NCBI GenBank assembly: GCA_947259195.1
Contig: CAMYLC010000134.1
Span: forward strand, 1-47,775
DNA from: Thermoanaerobaculia bacterium
GTDB lineage: Bacteria; Acidobacteriota; Thermoanaerobaculia; Multivoradales; JAHEKO01
Length of the DNA stretch: 47,775 nucleotides
Direction: 5' to 3'
Every line of letters starts with the position of its first letter. Position 1 is the stretch's first letter. A model generated the notes under the pieces. That model was not told the DNA's origin, did not search any database, and worked only from the letters and a program-made list of their open reading frames with translations. A program made the translations under genes and the position numbers. Below, in pieces: positions 20,608 through 29,130 of the stretch.

Positions 20608-22008
20608 ATGGGGCGAGTCACCTTTTGCGGCGCGTACGGTTCGGTAACAGGCAGCAGTACCCTCCTGCAGTGGGGTGACACCTACGTTCTCGTGGACTGT
20701 GGCCTCTACCAGGGAGACGAAGAGCTGGAACGATACAACTGGAGGACCTTTCGCTACAAACCCCACGAGCTCGGAGCGATTCTCCTCACTCACGCCCATC
20801 TGGATCACACGGGCCTGCTGCCCCGCCTGGTGGCGGAGGGGTTCGAAGGGCCGATCTACTGCTCGAAGGCGAGCCGCGGACTGGTGTCCCTGATTTTGCA
20901 GGACGCCGGTCATCTACAAGAGGAGCAGGCCCGCTACGCATCGAAGAAGGGCTACAGTCGCCATGCGGAGCCGCGGCCTCTCTACACCGCCAAGGATGCT
21001 CGCCGGACGCTGAAGCTCCTCAAGCCTCTGCCGTTCGACCAGGCGACGGAGATCCTGCCGGGCATCCAGGTACGCTTCCGTCGTGCCGGCCACCTCCTCG
21101 GCGCGGCCAGCCTGGAGATCCAGGCCAAAGGCAGTGACGGGAAGCGGCGGAGCTGGTGCTTTTCCGGCGACGTTGGGCGATACGATGTACCCATCATCAA
21201 GGACCCGGAGCCGCCTCTCGACCCGCCGGCCGCGTTGATTCTCGAGTCCACCTACGGCGATCGGCTTCACCGGCAGACCGATCCTGAACGGCAGTTTCGC
21301 GAGGTGATCCGCCGAGTGTTCCAACGGGGAGGCACCGTGATCATCCCCGCTTTCGCTCTGGGTCGAACCCAAGAGGTCCTCTACCACCTCTCGCAACTGG
21401 TAGACGATGGCGAGCTGGATCCCGGGGTGGTGTTTCTCGATAGCCCGATGGCGATCAAGGCCACGGATCTCTACGCTCAGGCGACGGCCGAGCACGACGA
21501 AGACCTGCTGGAGCTCGTCGAGCAGCATCTCAATCCGCTGTCCGCCGACCGTTTCCAACGGTGCCTCAGCTCAGAGCAATCCAAGGCTCTCAACAACCGC
21601 AAGGAACCGGCGGTGATCGTTGCCGCCAGCGGTATGGCCACCGGCGGACGGGTGGTTCACCACCTCAAGCACCGTCTTCCCGGCGTCAGCAACGCCGTCG
21701 TGTTCGTCGGCTACCAGGCGGGAGGCACACGTGGGCGAGCTCTGGTCAACGGGGCCGAGACCGTCTCTATTCACGGCCAACCGATTCCGGTCGAGGCGGA
21801 GATCCTGTCTCTTCACGGCCTGTCGGCCCATGCCGATCAGGCGGAGCTCGTGCGTTGGTTCGATGACCTGCCCGGAAGCCCTGGCCAGATCTTCCTCAAC
21901 CACGGTGAGGATCAGTCGCGCAAGGCTCTCGCCGCCGTCCTGCGGGCCGGAGGCTCTTCGAGACCGCAGCCGCTACTGCCAGTCATCGGCGATGAGGTCG
22001 CCTGGTAG
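20608..22008 (+). CDS. MBL-fold beta-CASP nuclease (CPSF73/RNase-like)
   Basis: 466 aa. The metallo-beta-lactamase motif THAHLDHTG is near residue 72. Further metal ligands lie in RRAGHLLGAASLEI and SGDVGRYD. Beta-CASP motifs follow: ALILESTYGDR, VIIPAFALGRTQEVLY, VIVAASGMATGGRVVHHL, and the terminal SLHGLSAHADQ. This arrangement is that of RNA-specific exonuclease/endonucleases of the YciH/CPSF100-like bacterial group. ATG 20608 has GAGAGGAGC upstream; the frame is open much further upstream to 19747 but that part is antisense to the DUF883-like genes. It is divergent from those genes. An RNA target is inferred from the family. Confidence 0.88.
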   Translation: MGRVTFCGAYGSVTGSSTLLQWGDTYVLVDCGLYQGDEELERYNWRTFRYKPHELGAILLTHAHLDHTGLLPRLVAEGFEGPIYCSKASRGLVSLILQDAGHLQEEQARYASKKGYSRHAEPRPLYTAKDARRTLKLLKPLPFDQATEILPGIQVRFRRAGHLLGAASLEIQAKGSDGKRRSWCFSGDVGRYDVPIIKDPEPPLDPPAALILESTYGDRLHRQTDPERQFREVIRRVFQRGGTVIIPAFALGRTQEVLYHLSQLVDDGELDPGVVFLDSPMAIKATDLYAQATAEHDEDLLELVEQHLNPLSADRFQRCLSSEQSKALNNRKEPAVIVAASGMATGGRVVHHLKHRLPGVSNAVVFVGYQAGGTRGRALVNGAETVSIHGQPIPVEAEILSLHGLSAHADQAELVRWFDDLPGSPGQIFLNHGEDQSRKALAAVLRAGGSSRPQPLLPVIGDEVAW

Positions 22009-22054
22009 CGGTAGGCGGTCGAATCGGTCCCACGCGAGCCTGATCCGTCAAACC

Positions 22055-22083
22055 TTGTGGCGCCCTGGCGCCAGAGGTACAAT
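22055..22083 (+). promoter_or_regulatory. Promoter of tRNA-Ala
   Basis: TTGTGG (22055-22060), 17-base spacer, TACAAT (22078-22083), 19 bases before the tRNA. This is the best-spaced promoter in the window. Confidence 0.7.
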
Positions 22084-22102
22084 TCGCTGCCGACTTTGGC
22101 GT

Positions 22103-22178
22103 GGGGCAGTAGCTCAGCCGGGAGAGCACCACGTTCGCAACGTGGGGGTCGGGGGTTCGAGTCCCCTCTGCTCCACCA
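22103..22178 (+). tRNA. tRNA-Ala (anticodon CGC)
   Basis: 76 bases including encoded CCA. Acceptor GGGGCAG pairs with CTGCTCC (one G-U). The D-arm is GCTC/GAGC. Anticodon stem CCACG/CGTGG encloses loop TTCGCAA, with anticodon CGC at 22136-22138, reading GCG. The T-arm is GGGGG-TTCGAGT-CCCCT. Confidence 0.95.
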
Positions 22179-22230
22179 TTTGGACCCACCCAGGGCAAGA
22201 GGACTTGGTGCCCAAACCCCTTGTCCAGCT

Positions 22231-23760
22231 TCAGCAGGTGGCGAGCTCGCCCACCTTGGCCTCCACCGCCTCGAGCACATCGAGATCGCGGACTGCAGCC
22301 ATCATCGCGTTGTGGTCGCGGTAGAGCGGGCGATCCTCATCGAGGTAGTCGACATGGCGTCGGATGGCGGCATGGGCCGCTCGGGAGCCGTGGCCAGGAG
22401 TGAAATCGCGCAGGTCGAGGGCCTGCGCAGCAGCCATCAGCTCGATCCCGAGAACACCACAGGCCACATCCAAGATCTGCCTCGTCTTCAGGGCCGAGTT
22501 CATTCCCATCGACACGAAGTCCTCCTGATCCGCGGCGGCCGGTATCGATTGAATGAAGGCAGGAGCCGAGAGCATCTTCTGCTCGACGATCTGCATGTCA
22601 GCGGTGTATTGGCTGAGCATCATGCCGGAGAACATGCCAGCCCCCTTGGTCAAGAACGGCGGCAGACCGGCGCTCAAGGCCGGATTGGTCAGCCGATTCA
22701 TGCGGCGTTCGGAGAGCACGCACACCATGGTGACGGCAGCGCCCAGGGTGTCGAGCGGCAGACTGACCGGGGTTCCCTGGAAATTGGCGCCGGTCAGCAC
22801 CACCTGGTCCTCGGGCAAGAAAAGGGGATTGTCTCCGATACCGTTGATCTCGATCTCGATCTGCTGACGGGTCCACCGCATCTGGTCCCGAGCCGCCCCG
22901 ATCACTTGCGGCGTCGAGCGCATGCTGTAGGCATCCTGGACCCTGACCTTCTCTTTTCCGGTTAGCAGGTCGGAGCCATCCATGATCTGACGCAGATTGG
23001 CGGCGGTGATCACGGCACCTTGAAAGCCCCTCATCTGGTGCAGCCGGGGGTCATAGGGCCTCATATTTGCCCGGAGTGCTTCGAGCGAGAGTGCTGCGCC
23101 GATTTCGGCTTGCTTGATCCAACGCTCGGCATCATAGAGAGCAAGAGCCCCGATCCCGGTCAGCAAGTTGGAACCGTTGATGGTGGAAAGCCCGTCCCGG
23201 GCCTGGAGGCCGGGAATCGGGATTCCGGCTCGCTCCAGAGCCTCGGCACCCGGCAATCGGTCTCCCCGAAAGAAAGCCTCGCCTTCACCCATCATCAGCA
23301 GGGCGATCTGGCTCATCGGAGCGAGATCACCACAGGCCCCTACCGAGCCCTTCTCACAAACCACCGGGGTCACTGCGTTGTTGAGCATCGCGAGCAACGT
23401 CTGGGTGATCTCCAATCGACAGGCGGAATACCCCTTGGCCTGCAAGTTGGCGCGTAGCAGCATCGCGGCGCGCACATGGTCGATCGGGGCTGGATCCCCG
23501 ATGCCCGCCGCATGGTTGTAGACCAGGTATCGCTGAAACTCGCGCACCTGATCGTCGTCGAGCACGACCTCGCTGAACTCGCCGATGCCCGTATTGACAC
23601 CGTACATGATCTCTCCCGCCGTGATTCGCTCCTCGATGAACTCACGGCAGGCGCCGATTCGCTGCACGGCTTCCCGGTCCAACTCGACCGCTTCGCCCCG
23701 ACGGGCCACGGCCTCGACGTCTTCGATCGTGAGTGCACTACCAGTCAGGGAAATGGCCAT
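22231..23760 (-). CDS. hutH: Histidine/aromatic amino acid ammonia-lyase, Ala-Cys-Gly MIO
   Basis: 509 aa. MIO-dependent lyase that eliminates ammonia from an aromatic amino acid. The catalytic Tyr is in YGVNTG (Tyr53), His83 in LVYNH, Asn195 in INGSN, and YSMRSTPQ carries Tyr278 and Arg281. Glu413 in QEDFVSM favours histidine over Phe/Tyr. The MIO triad, normally Ala-Ser-Gly, is Ala142-Cys143-Gly144 (GSVGACGDLAP). NFHG is NFQG, and QEDHV is QEDFV. No hutU, hutI or hutG lies nearby, so a histidine-degradation role is not confirmed. An aminomutase or another lyase is possible. ATG 23760 has GAGGT seven bases upstream and starts four bases after the upstream lipoprotein gene ends. Confidence 0.85.
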   Translation of the reverse strand: MAISLTGSALTIEDVEAVARRGEAVELDREAVQRIGACREFIEERITAGEIMYGVNTGIGEFSEVVLDDDQVREFQRYLVYNHAAGIGDPAPIDHVRAAMLLRANLQAKGYSACRLEITQTLLAMLNNAVTPVVCEKGSVGACGDLAPMSQIALLMMGEGEAFFRGDRLPGAEALERAGIPIPGLQARDGLSTINGSNLLTGIGALALYDAERWIKQAEIGAALSLEALRANMRPYDPRLHQMRGFQGAVITAANLRQIMDGSDLLTGKEKVRVQDAYSMRSTPQVIGAARDQMRWTRQQIEIEINGIGDNPLFLPEDQVVLTGANFQGTPVSLPLDTLGAAVTMVCVLSERRMNRLTNPALSAGLPPFLTKGAGMFSGMMLSQYTADMQIVEQKMLSAPAFIQSIPAAADQEDFVSMGMNSALKTRQILDVACGVLGIELMAAAQALDLRDFTPGHGSRAAHAAIRRHVDYLDEDRPLYRDHNAMMAAVRDLDVLEAVEAKVGELATC

Positions 23761-23764
23761 CGTC

Positions 23765-25036
23765 TTACCTCGCCGGCGGAACGTCCCAGTACAGATACTC
23801 GACATCCGCCGCCGAGGTGGGAACGTCGGTCAGGAAGTAGACCGCCAGCATACCGTCCGTGAAATAGGGGTCACCGGTCAGATTCTTGGCCGGCTCTTCA
23901 AAGGCCGCGGGCGAGCCACCATCGACATGTCCCCATGCCCGCAGTGCCTGCGAGACCATCAGGTCCTGCGTCAGATAGGCCCGGGTCTCATCGACATCTG
24001 GGTCTATCTTGTGGGTGGTGAAGGTCGAGCTCTTGGTCGTCAATCGGGTGCCGATGTCACGACTGATCTGGCCGACCCTCACCGGCTCTCCTTCGAAAGT
24101 CACCGGGGCCAACCAGAGTCTCAGGTGGTTGCGTTCGTGGACGTTGCTCCGAGCCTTCTGTAGCGCTATGTCCTGTGGCCGTCCGAAAAGATAGAGAGGA
24201 CTGATTGGCGCATACCGGTAGCCGAAACCGAACAGCCCCGCCACCCCCGTCTTGATCACCGAGCTGCCCCGCATCGATGCCGTCGGGGTCCAACCGGCGC
24301 GGATGAGGGCCGGCCCGGCCTGAAGGTCCGTGCCGACCACGACGATGTTGAGCGGATCACCATTCACGGTTGCCTTGGCATTGGTCACACAGCACTGCAG
24401 GTCCGCCACCCAACGCCGCAGGCCCTCTGCGTCCAGGTCGACGATCTCCTCGGCAGAGGGGAGCTGATCCGGATCGATCTGATGGTAGTCGGCCTTGAAT
24501 CCAGGCACCTCCACCAGAAACCCGAAAGTCTCGACCCTGCCCTCTCCCAGTAACGCGACTGATACCCACTTGGCGCCCCGGTTTCGGTTCGTGAACACGA
24601 AGCCCGAGCTGACGCTCTCGGGCGGCACCGAGAAGAACATCTGTTGGCTGTCGAAGAACCGGTCGATGTCGCTATTGACCGATTTCGCCCCCAGGCGATG
24701 ACTCTTCCATCCGACCTCGAAAGCCGAGTAGTAGTCCGCGTCCAGGTCGCGCGGCAGAAACCAGAAATGATCCCGGCTCTTGTTCTCCACCTGGACCCAG
24801 ACCGGTTGGATTTTCTTCTTGTACAGCTTGGAGTCGAAGGCCAGCTTGGTTTCTTCCTGTGACAGAACGCTGACCGTCACCGTCAGGTCGCCCTTTGTCT
24901 TGCTCTCCGTGCGCTCCAGGAACCCGACGTCTTCTATTGGAACAGGCTTGAAGCTGGCACAACTCGAGCCGATCGCCAGGATCAAAAGCCCCAGCAGGAC
25001 ACGAACAAGACCGTTGATTCTTGGCATGGTTCTCAT
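23765..25036 (-). CDS. LssY C-terminal domain lipoprotein
   Basis: 423 aa. Signal peptide with lipobox IGSSC near residue 27, so a lipoprotein. The C-terminal half has an LssY_C-like domain: GDPLNIVVVGTDLQAGPALIRAGWTPT, then PLYLFGRPQDIALQKARSNVHERNHLRLWLAPV and VGQISRDIG. The N-terminal half has no family I recognise. Its stop is four bases before the ammonia-lyase ATG, so the two form an operon. The molecular function of LssY domains is unknown. ATG 25036 is preferred (GGAGAG about eleven bases upstream); ATG 25027 is an alternative. Confidence 0.75.
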   Translation of the reverse strand: MRTMPRINGLVRVLLGLLILAIGSSCASFKPVPIEDVGFLERTESKTKGDLTVTVSVLSQEETKLAFDSKLYKKKIQPVWVQVENKSRDHFWFLPRDLDADYYSAFEVGWKSHRLGAKSVNSDIDRFFDSQQMFFSVPPESVSSGFVFTNRNRGAKWVSVALLGEGRVETFGFLVEVPGFKADYHQIDPDQLPSAEEIVDLDAEGLRRWVADLQCCVTNAKATVNGDPLNIVVVGTDLQAGPALIRAGWTPTASMRGSSVIKTGVAGLFGFGYRYAPISPLYLFGRPQDIALQKARSNVHERNHLRLWLAPVTFEGEPVRVGQISRDIGTRLTTKSSTFTTHKIDPDVDETRAYLTQDLMVSQALRAWGHVDGGSPAAFEEPAKNLTGDPYFTDGMLAVYFLTDVPTSAADVEYLYWDVPPAR

Positions 25037-25204
25037 GGCAATCGTCTCTCCATGTCGTCTCCGGAGAACCCATTCTAAACTCCACGGTGCCCTTACGGCA
25101 CTGACCCGGGCTGCGATCAGGCCCGCCATGCGTCAGGTAGTAAGATGACGCTGCCCGACGTCGTAGCATGGCGATTCTTGGCCCCATTTGTTTCGGTAGC
25201 GAGA

Positions 25205-26575
25205 ATGACTTTCGAGAGCCTCCTTCCACTGCTGCTGAGCTTCCTTGTGGGCACCGTCGTTGGGGCGGCCATCGCCTTCCTGCTCAAGGCCGGAAGAGGC
25301 CAGAGAGAGCTTCTCGACGCCACTGCCCAACTGTCCGCGGCTCGAGCCGGGGCACAGCTCGAAGAGACCCGCCGGGAAGAGCTGGAGGCTCGACTCGAAG
25401 AAGCGCGGTCCGGCCTGAGCGAGCTCGGAAGCCAGGTGGCGGTAGCCCAAGAGCGAGAGGTCCAGGCGGAGCAGCTCATCGCCGAGCTCAAGACATTCAG
25501 CGAGCAGTCCAAGGCCGAGCTCGAGAACCGCTTCAAGGCGCTGGCGGCCGAGGCGCTGGCCGGCAGTAGCAAGCAGTTCCTGAATCTGGCGCAGGAGCGC
25601 CTCAAGACGAGCGAGGAGCGGGGCCGCGCCGAATTGGAGGAGCGCAAGACGGCGATCGAAACGCTCTTGAGCCCACTTAGAGAGACCCTGGGAAAGCTCG
25701 ATGAGAAGACCCTTCTGATCGAGCAGGCCAGGGTCGAGGCCTACTCTCGAATCGATCAGCAGGTAGAGACCTTGGCGAAGGCCACTCAGACCCTGCAGGA
25801 CAAGACCACCTCGCTGACCACCGCGCTCAGGAGCTCCCAGGTTCGCGGCCGGTGGGGAGAGATCGCCCTGCGTAACGTTGCCGAGCTGGCCGGCATGACC
25901 GATCACTGCGACTTCGAGGAGCAGACAACGATCAGTGACGGCGGTCGTCCAGACATGATCGTCAACTTGCCAGGTGGCAGGAAGATCGCGATCGATGCGA
26001 AAGCACCGCTGACCGACTATCTCGAGGCCACGGAGGCGATCGACGAAGCGGCGCGAAAAGCAGCACTCGAGCGGCACGTCAAGGCGCTCAAGGGCCACGT
26101 TAAAGCCCTGGCCGCACGCGACTATGCCGAGGCCATCGGTTCCGATCTCGATCTTGTGGTCCTCTTTCTGCCGGGCGACCCGTTCTTGAGCGCCGCCTTC
26201 TCCAAGGATCCCGATTTGCAGGTCGAGGCCCTGCGCTCGAAGGTCCTGATAGCCACGCCGACAACTCTGGTGGCGCTTCTGCGCACTGTGGCCATCTACT
26301 GGCAGCAACGCTCCATGGCCGAGAACGCGGACGCCATTGCTGCCGTGGCCCGCGAGCTCTACGACAGGGCCGCAAAGTTGGGCGTCGAGCTGGACGGAGT
26401 GCGCAAGGGACTCAAGTCGGCTCTCGACGCTTACAATCGGGCGGTCGGCACGTTCGACCGACGGCTGATCCCGATGGGGCGCAGACTGTCGGAGCTGAAG
26501 GTCTCGGAGCAGACCAAGCGTGACCTCACCGCACCAGAACCGATCGACGAGGAGCCACGACGGATCAGCGAATGA
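25205..26575 (+). CDS. rmuC: RmuC family protein
   Basis: 456 aa. An N-terminal membrane segment (LLPLLLSFLVGTVVGAAIAFLL) is followed by a long coiled coil (about 30-190). Then comes the RmuC nuclease-like core: VRGRWGEIALRNVAELAGM, MIVNLPGGRKIAIDAKAPLTDYLEA, and DLVVLFLPGDPFLSAAF. RmuC is implicated in limiting recombination at inverted repeats. ATG 25205 was chosen because the hydrophobic anchor then lies at the N-terminus. Divergent from the LssY lipoprotein gene. Followed by a CTAGGGG-rich stretch. Confidence 0.92.
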   Translation: MTFESLLPLLLSFLVGTVVGAAIAFLLKAGRGQRELLDATAQLSAARAGAQLEETRREELEARLEEARSGLSELGSQVAVAQEREVQAEQLIAELKTFSEQSKAELENRFKALAAEALAGSSKQFLNLAQERLKTSEERGRAELEERKTAIETLLSPLRETLGKLDEKTLLIEQARVEAYSRIDQQVETLAKATQTLQDKTTSLTTALRSSQVRGRWGEIALRNVAELAGMTDHCDFEEQTTISDGGRPDMIVNLPGGRKIAIDAKAPLTDYLEATEAIDEAARKAALERHVKALKGHVKALAARDYAEAIGSDLDLVVLFLPGDPFLSAAFSKDPDLQVEALRSKVLIATPTTLVALLRTVAIYWQQRSMAENADAIAAVARELYDRAAKLGVELDGVRKGLKSALDAYNRAVGTFDRRLIPMGRRLSELKVSEQTKRDLTAPEPIDEEPRRISE

Positions 26576-26580
26576 AGGAG

Positions 26581-26622
26581 GGACTAGGGGTCTAGGGGCT
26601 CAGGAGCGTAGGGACTCGGGGC
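26581..26622 (+). repeat. CTAGGGG-rich degenerate repeat 3' of rmuC
   Basis: ACTAGGGG, CTAGGGG, GCGTAGGG and CTCGGGG follow each other within 42 bases, starting six bases after the rmuC stop. The same words occur on the minus strand at 18745-18784, also 3' of a gene in matching orientation. Confidence 0.5.
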
Positions 26623-26640
26623 TTGGCCGCGAGGGTGGGA

Positions 26641-27384
26641 TCAGCGGTCGCCGGATTTGTCGCCTTCGACCTCGCCGATCATCGGCACGAAGCGCACGGG
26701 AATGATCTCCCGCTGTTCGATGCCGCCCGCAGTTCTTGTAACGACCAACAGATCTTGAAAAAAGTCGCCGACGGGAATCACCAGCTTCCCACCGACCTTC
26801 AGCTGATCGATCAGGGGCTCCGGCACCCTGTCTGGAGCGGCTGTCACCATGATGCCGTCGAACGGGGCCGCCTCGGGCCATCCCTGGTACCCGTCGCCGA
26901 TCCGAAAGTGGACGTTTGTGTAGCCCAGATCAACGAGGGTCTTCTGGGCTTTCTGCCCCAGCTCCTGGCGAATCTCGATCGTGTAGACATCCTTCACCAG
27001 TCGCGAGAGAACCGCCGCCTGATATCCAGATCCGGTCCCAATCTCGAGCACTCTCTCATCGCCATCCAGCTCTAGGAGAGATGTCATCAGGGCCACGATG
27101 TAGGGCTGAGAGATCGTCTGCCCCGAGCCGATGGACAGCGGACCATCGGCGTAGGCCTGATCCCGGAGGGGCTCCGGCACGAAGACGTGGCGAGGCACTT
27201 CCTCCATGGCCCCGAGGACGTTGCGCTCGGAAACCCCGCGCCGCACGATCTGCTCCTCGACCATGGACCTTCTCTGGTCGAGAAACCCACTGGTCTGGGC
27301 AAAGAGTCTCATCGGTGCCATGGCGAGCAGGAGACCGCCCACCAACCACACTCTACGCCGGTTACCCAAATCGCGCCAGATCAC
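26641..27384 (-). CDS. pcm: Exported protein-L-isoaspartate O-methyltransferase
   Basis: 247 aa. Repairs isoaspartyl residues using S-adenosylmethionine. Motifs: MVEEQIVRRGV, VPRHVFVPE, YADGPLSIGSGQTISQPYIVA, the SAM loop VLEIGTGSGYQAAVL, and PFDGIMVTAAPDRVPEPLIDQL. Unlike cytosolic Pcm it starts with an apparent signal peptide (RRRVWLVGGLLLAMAPMRLFAQ), so it is probably periplasmic, which is unusual given its need for SAM. GTG 27384 has GGAGGG seven bases upstream and overlaps the stop of a small ORF as GTGA. Confidence 0.88.
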   Translation of the reverse strand: MIWRDLGNRRRVWLVGGLLLAMAPMRLFAQTSGFLDQRRSMVEEQIVRRGVSERNVLGAMEEVPRHVFVPEPLRDQAYADGPLSIGSGQTISQPYIVALMTSLLELDGDERVLEIGTGSGYQAAVLSRLVKDVYTIEIRQELGQKAQKTLVDLGYTNVHFRIGDGYQGWPEAAPFDGIMVTAAPDRVPEPLIDQLKVGGKLVIPVGDFFQDLLVVTRTAGGIEQREIIPVRFVPMIGEVEGDKSGDR

Positions 27385-27587
27385 TCGAATGCCCTCCAAG
27401 CGGTTGAGCTCTTCCACATCGCCCGAAGCCTCCTTGGTGTTTCCGAGGCAGGTCTGCAGGCGGGAGTTCTCATGATATCCCGATGTGGGACTCCGATACC
27501 GACTTTCCAGTTCTTCGGATGCGGCACCATATTCAGGTATTTGCCGCTCAGGTCGAGGTCGGTGGTGTCCACGGTCGGTGACGTCAT
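27381..27587 (-). CDS. Possible small ORF coupled to pcm
   Basis: 68 codons from ATG 27587. Its TGA overlaps the pcm GTG. The start VDTTDLDLSGKY faintly recalls LpoB-type DLSG motifs, but the rest matches nothing I know, and the Shine-Dalgarno (GAGGAG, about eleven bases away) is poorly spaced. It could be a decayed gene end or a leader peptide. Low confidence. Confidence 0.25.
   Translation of the reverse strand: MTSPTVDTTDLDLSGKYLNMVPHPKNWKVGIGVPHRDIMRTPACRPASETPRRLRAMWKSSTAWRAFE
27392..27397 (-). promoter_or_regulatory. Shine-Dalgarno sequence for pcm
   Basis: GGAGGG (minus strand), seven bases before GTG 27384. It fixes the start that includes the signal peptide. Confidence 0.6.
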
Positions 27588-27735
27588 GCGCGCGATTTGG
27601 GCTCCTCACGTCCGTTCGACATTGCGCTGTTGCCTGGATTCGGCCTTTCAGCCGTCGGCGCCTGTCTCCACCTCCCTGTGAGGTGCAATTGCCGAGCCAG
27701 CTGGAGACCGTCACGACGTGGTTCGGGTGACTCTG

Positions 27736-27741
27736 TACAAT
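27736..27741 (+). promoter_or_regulatory. -10 box close to the mtaB start
   Basis: TACAAT ends nine bases before ATG 27751, implying a leaderless or nearly leaderless mRNA. No Shine-Dalgarno is present. Confidence 0.5.
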
Positions 27742-27750
27742 AGGCGGCCG

Positions 27751-29130
27751 ATGAAGGTCTACTTCAGCAACCTGGGTTGCAAGCTCAATCAGGCCGAGCT
27801 CGAGCACCTCTCGCGGAGCTTTCGCGGCGCTGGCTTCTCCCTCGTTGGCAAGCTCGCGCAAGCCGATCTGCACATCGTCAACACCTGCACCGTCACCCAT
27901 GTGGCGGCCCGGGACTCCAGAAAGACGGCGCGGCGGGGCCGACGGCTGAACCCTGAAATGCGCACGGTTCTGACTGGATGCTACGTGACGGCTGACCCCC
28001 GGGAGGCGGCTTCCCTCGCGGGTGTCGATCTGGTGGTGGCTAACCAGGACAAAGAAGCGCTGCTGGAGCGCGTTTGCAGCGCGTTTCCAGATCTCGTTCC
28101 GCCCTCCACCAGGGCAACCCGATTGTCCGTTCCCTTCGTCCCCATCGAGTTTGGGAACAGCCGCACCCTCGTCAAGATCGAGGACGGCTGTGATATGCGA
28201 TGTGCCTTCTGCATCATCCCGCAGACCCGGGGCAGACATCGCAGCCGGCCCTTCGACACCATCGTGCGGGAAGTCGCAGCCTTGAGCAGGGGAGGCTTCA
28301 GGGAAGTCGTCATCACCGGCGTTCAGATCTCTTCGTATCGGTGGGGGCCGAAGCGCTTGTTCGACGTCGTCGAGCAGCTACTCCTCTCTGAGGATCAGAG
28401 CCGCCTGCGCCTGACCTCCATCGCGCCCTGGCAGCTCGATCGGCGACTCCTCGGCCTGTTCGGAGATTCTCGCCTCTGCCGACACCTCCACTTCTCGCTG
28501 CAGAGCGGCTGTACAGAGACCTTGAAGCGCATGCGGCGGCCCTACAGCGCGCCCGAGTTCGAAGCCCTGGTCCGCGAGGTCAAGAGCGAGATTCCCGGAA
28601 TCGCCATCACCACCGACCTGATCGTCGGCTTCCCCGGCGAGACCGACGAAGAGTTCGAAGAGAGCCTTCGGTTCGTCGAACAGGTGGAGTTCGCGCGCGT
28701 TCATGCTTTCCCCTTCTCAGCCCGTCCGGGAACCGAAGCTGCCTCGCTCGCCAACCAGGTACCCCATGCCATCAAGCGCCAGAGGATGGTCCGAATGCTG
28801 GAGATCGCCGAGTCTTGCTGCAAGAGGTTCGAGGGCCAACACCTCGGCGCCGAGGTCGAGGTCTTGTGGGAATCCTGCCGGGATGGAATATGGCAAGGCA
28901 CGAGCGACAACTACATTCGAGTCCTGAAGCAGAGCACAGAACCGCTCGCCAACCAGCTGCGGCGGGAGAGGCTGCTGGAGGCAAGTGAGCGAGGGCTCTT
29001 CTGCCAGCCGGCAGACCCGATCCAGGCGACGCTGGCCACCCAGGTACCGAAGCACTCGCCCAACCAGGAGACGACTCATTCACCCTGCCCCCCCGTGGAG
29101 ACCCGTGGCCATTCGCAACCCCACCCTTGA
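27751..29130 (+). CDS. mtaB: MtaB-like tRNA methylthiotransferase
   Basis: 459 aa radical-SAM enzyme expected to convert t6A37 to ms2t6A37 in tRNA. The N-terminal UPF0004 domain has three cluster-binding Cys: GCKLNQ (Cys10), NTCTVTH and TGCYVT. The radical-SAM cluster motif is CDMRCAFC, followed by IIPQTRGRHRSRP. LHFSLQSGC and DLIVGFPGETDEEF are typical. The MtaB-type N-terminus (GCKLNQAE) separates it from MiaB and RimO. The C-terminal TRAM-like region is followed by about 50 low-complexity residues, Pro/Thr/His-rich. Its end overlaps the TldD/PmbA gene by 26 bases. Confidence 0.9.
   Translation: MKVYFSNLGCKLNQAELEHLSRSFRGAGFSLVGKLAQADLHIVNTCTVTHVAARDSRKTARRGRRLNPEMRTVLTGCYVTADPREAASLAGVDLVVANQDKEALLERVCSAFPDLVPPSTRATRLSVPFVPIEFGNSRTLVKIEDGCDMRCAFCIIPQTRGRHRSRPFDTIVREVAALSRGGFREVVITGVQISSYRWGPKRLFDVVEQLLLSEDQSRLRLTSIAPWQLDRRLLGLFGDSRLCRHLHFSLQSGCTETLKRMRRPYSAPEFEALVREVKSEIPGIAITTDLIVGFPGETDEEFEESLRFVEQVEFARVHAFPFSARPGTEAASLANQVPHAIKRQRMVRMLEIAESCCKRFEGQHLGAEVEVLWESCRDGIWQGTSDNYIRVLKQSTEPLANQLRRERLLEASERGLFCQPADPIQATLATQVPKHSPNQETTHSPCPPVETRGHSQPHP

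Noticed and set aside
22179..22230. Terminator between tRNA-Ala and the ammonia-lyase gene
   Set aside because: The best stem is five base pairs with an eleven-base loop; not convincing.
27385..28239. N-terminal extension of the pcm frame
   Set aside because: It runs antisense through mtaB; GTG 27384 with GGAGGG and a signal peptide explains the start.
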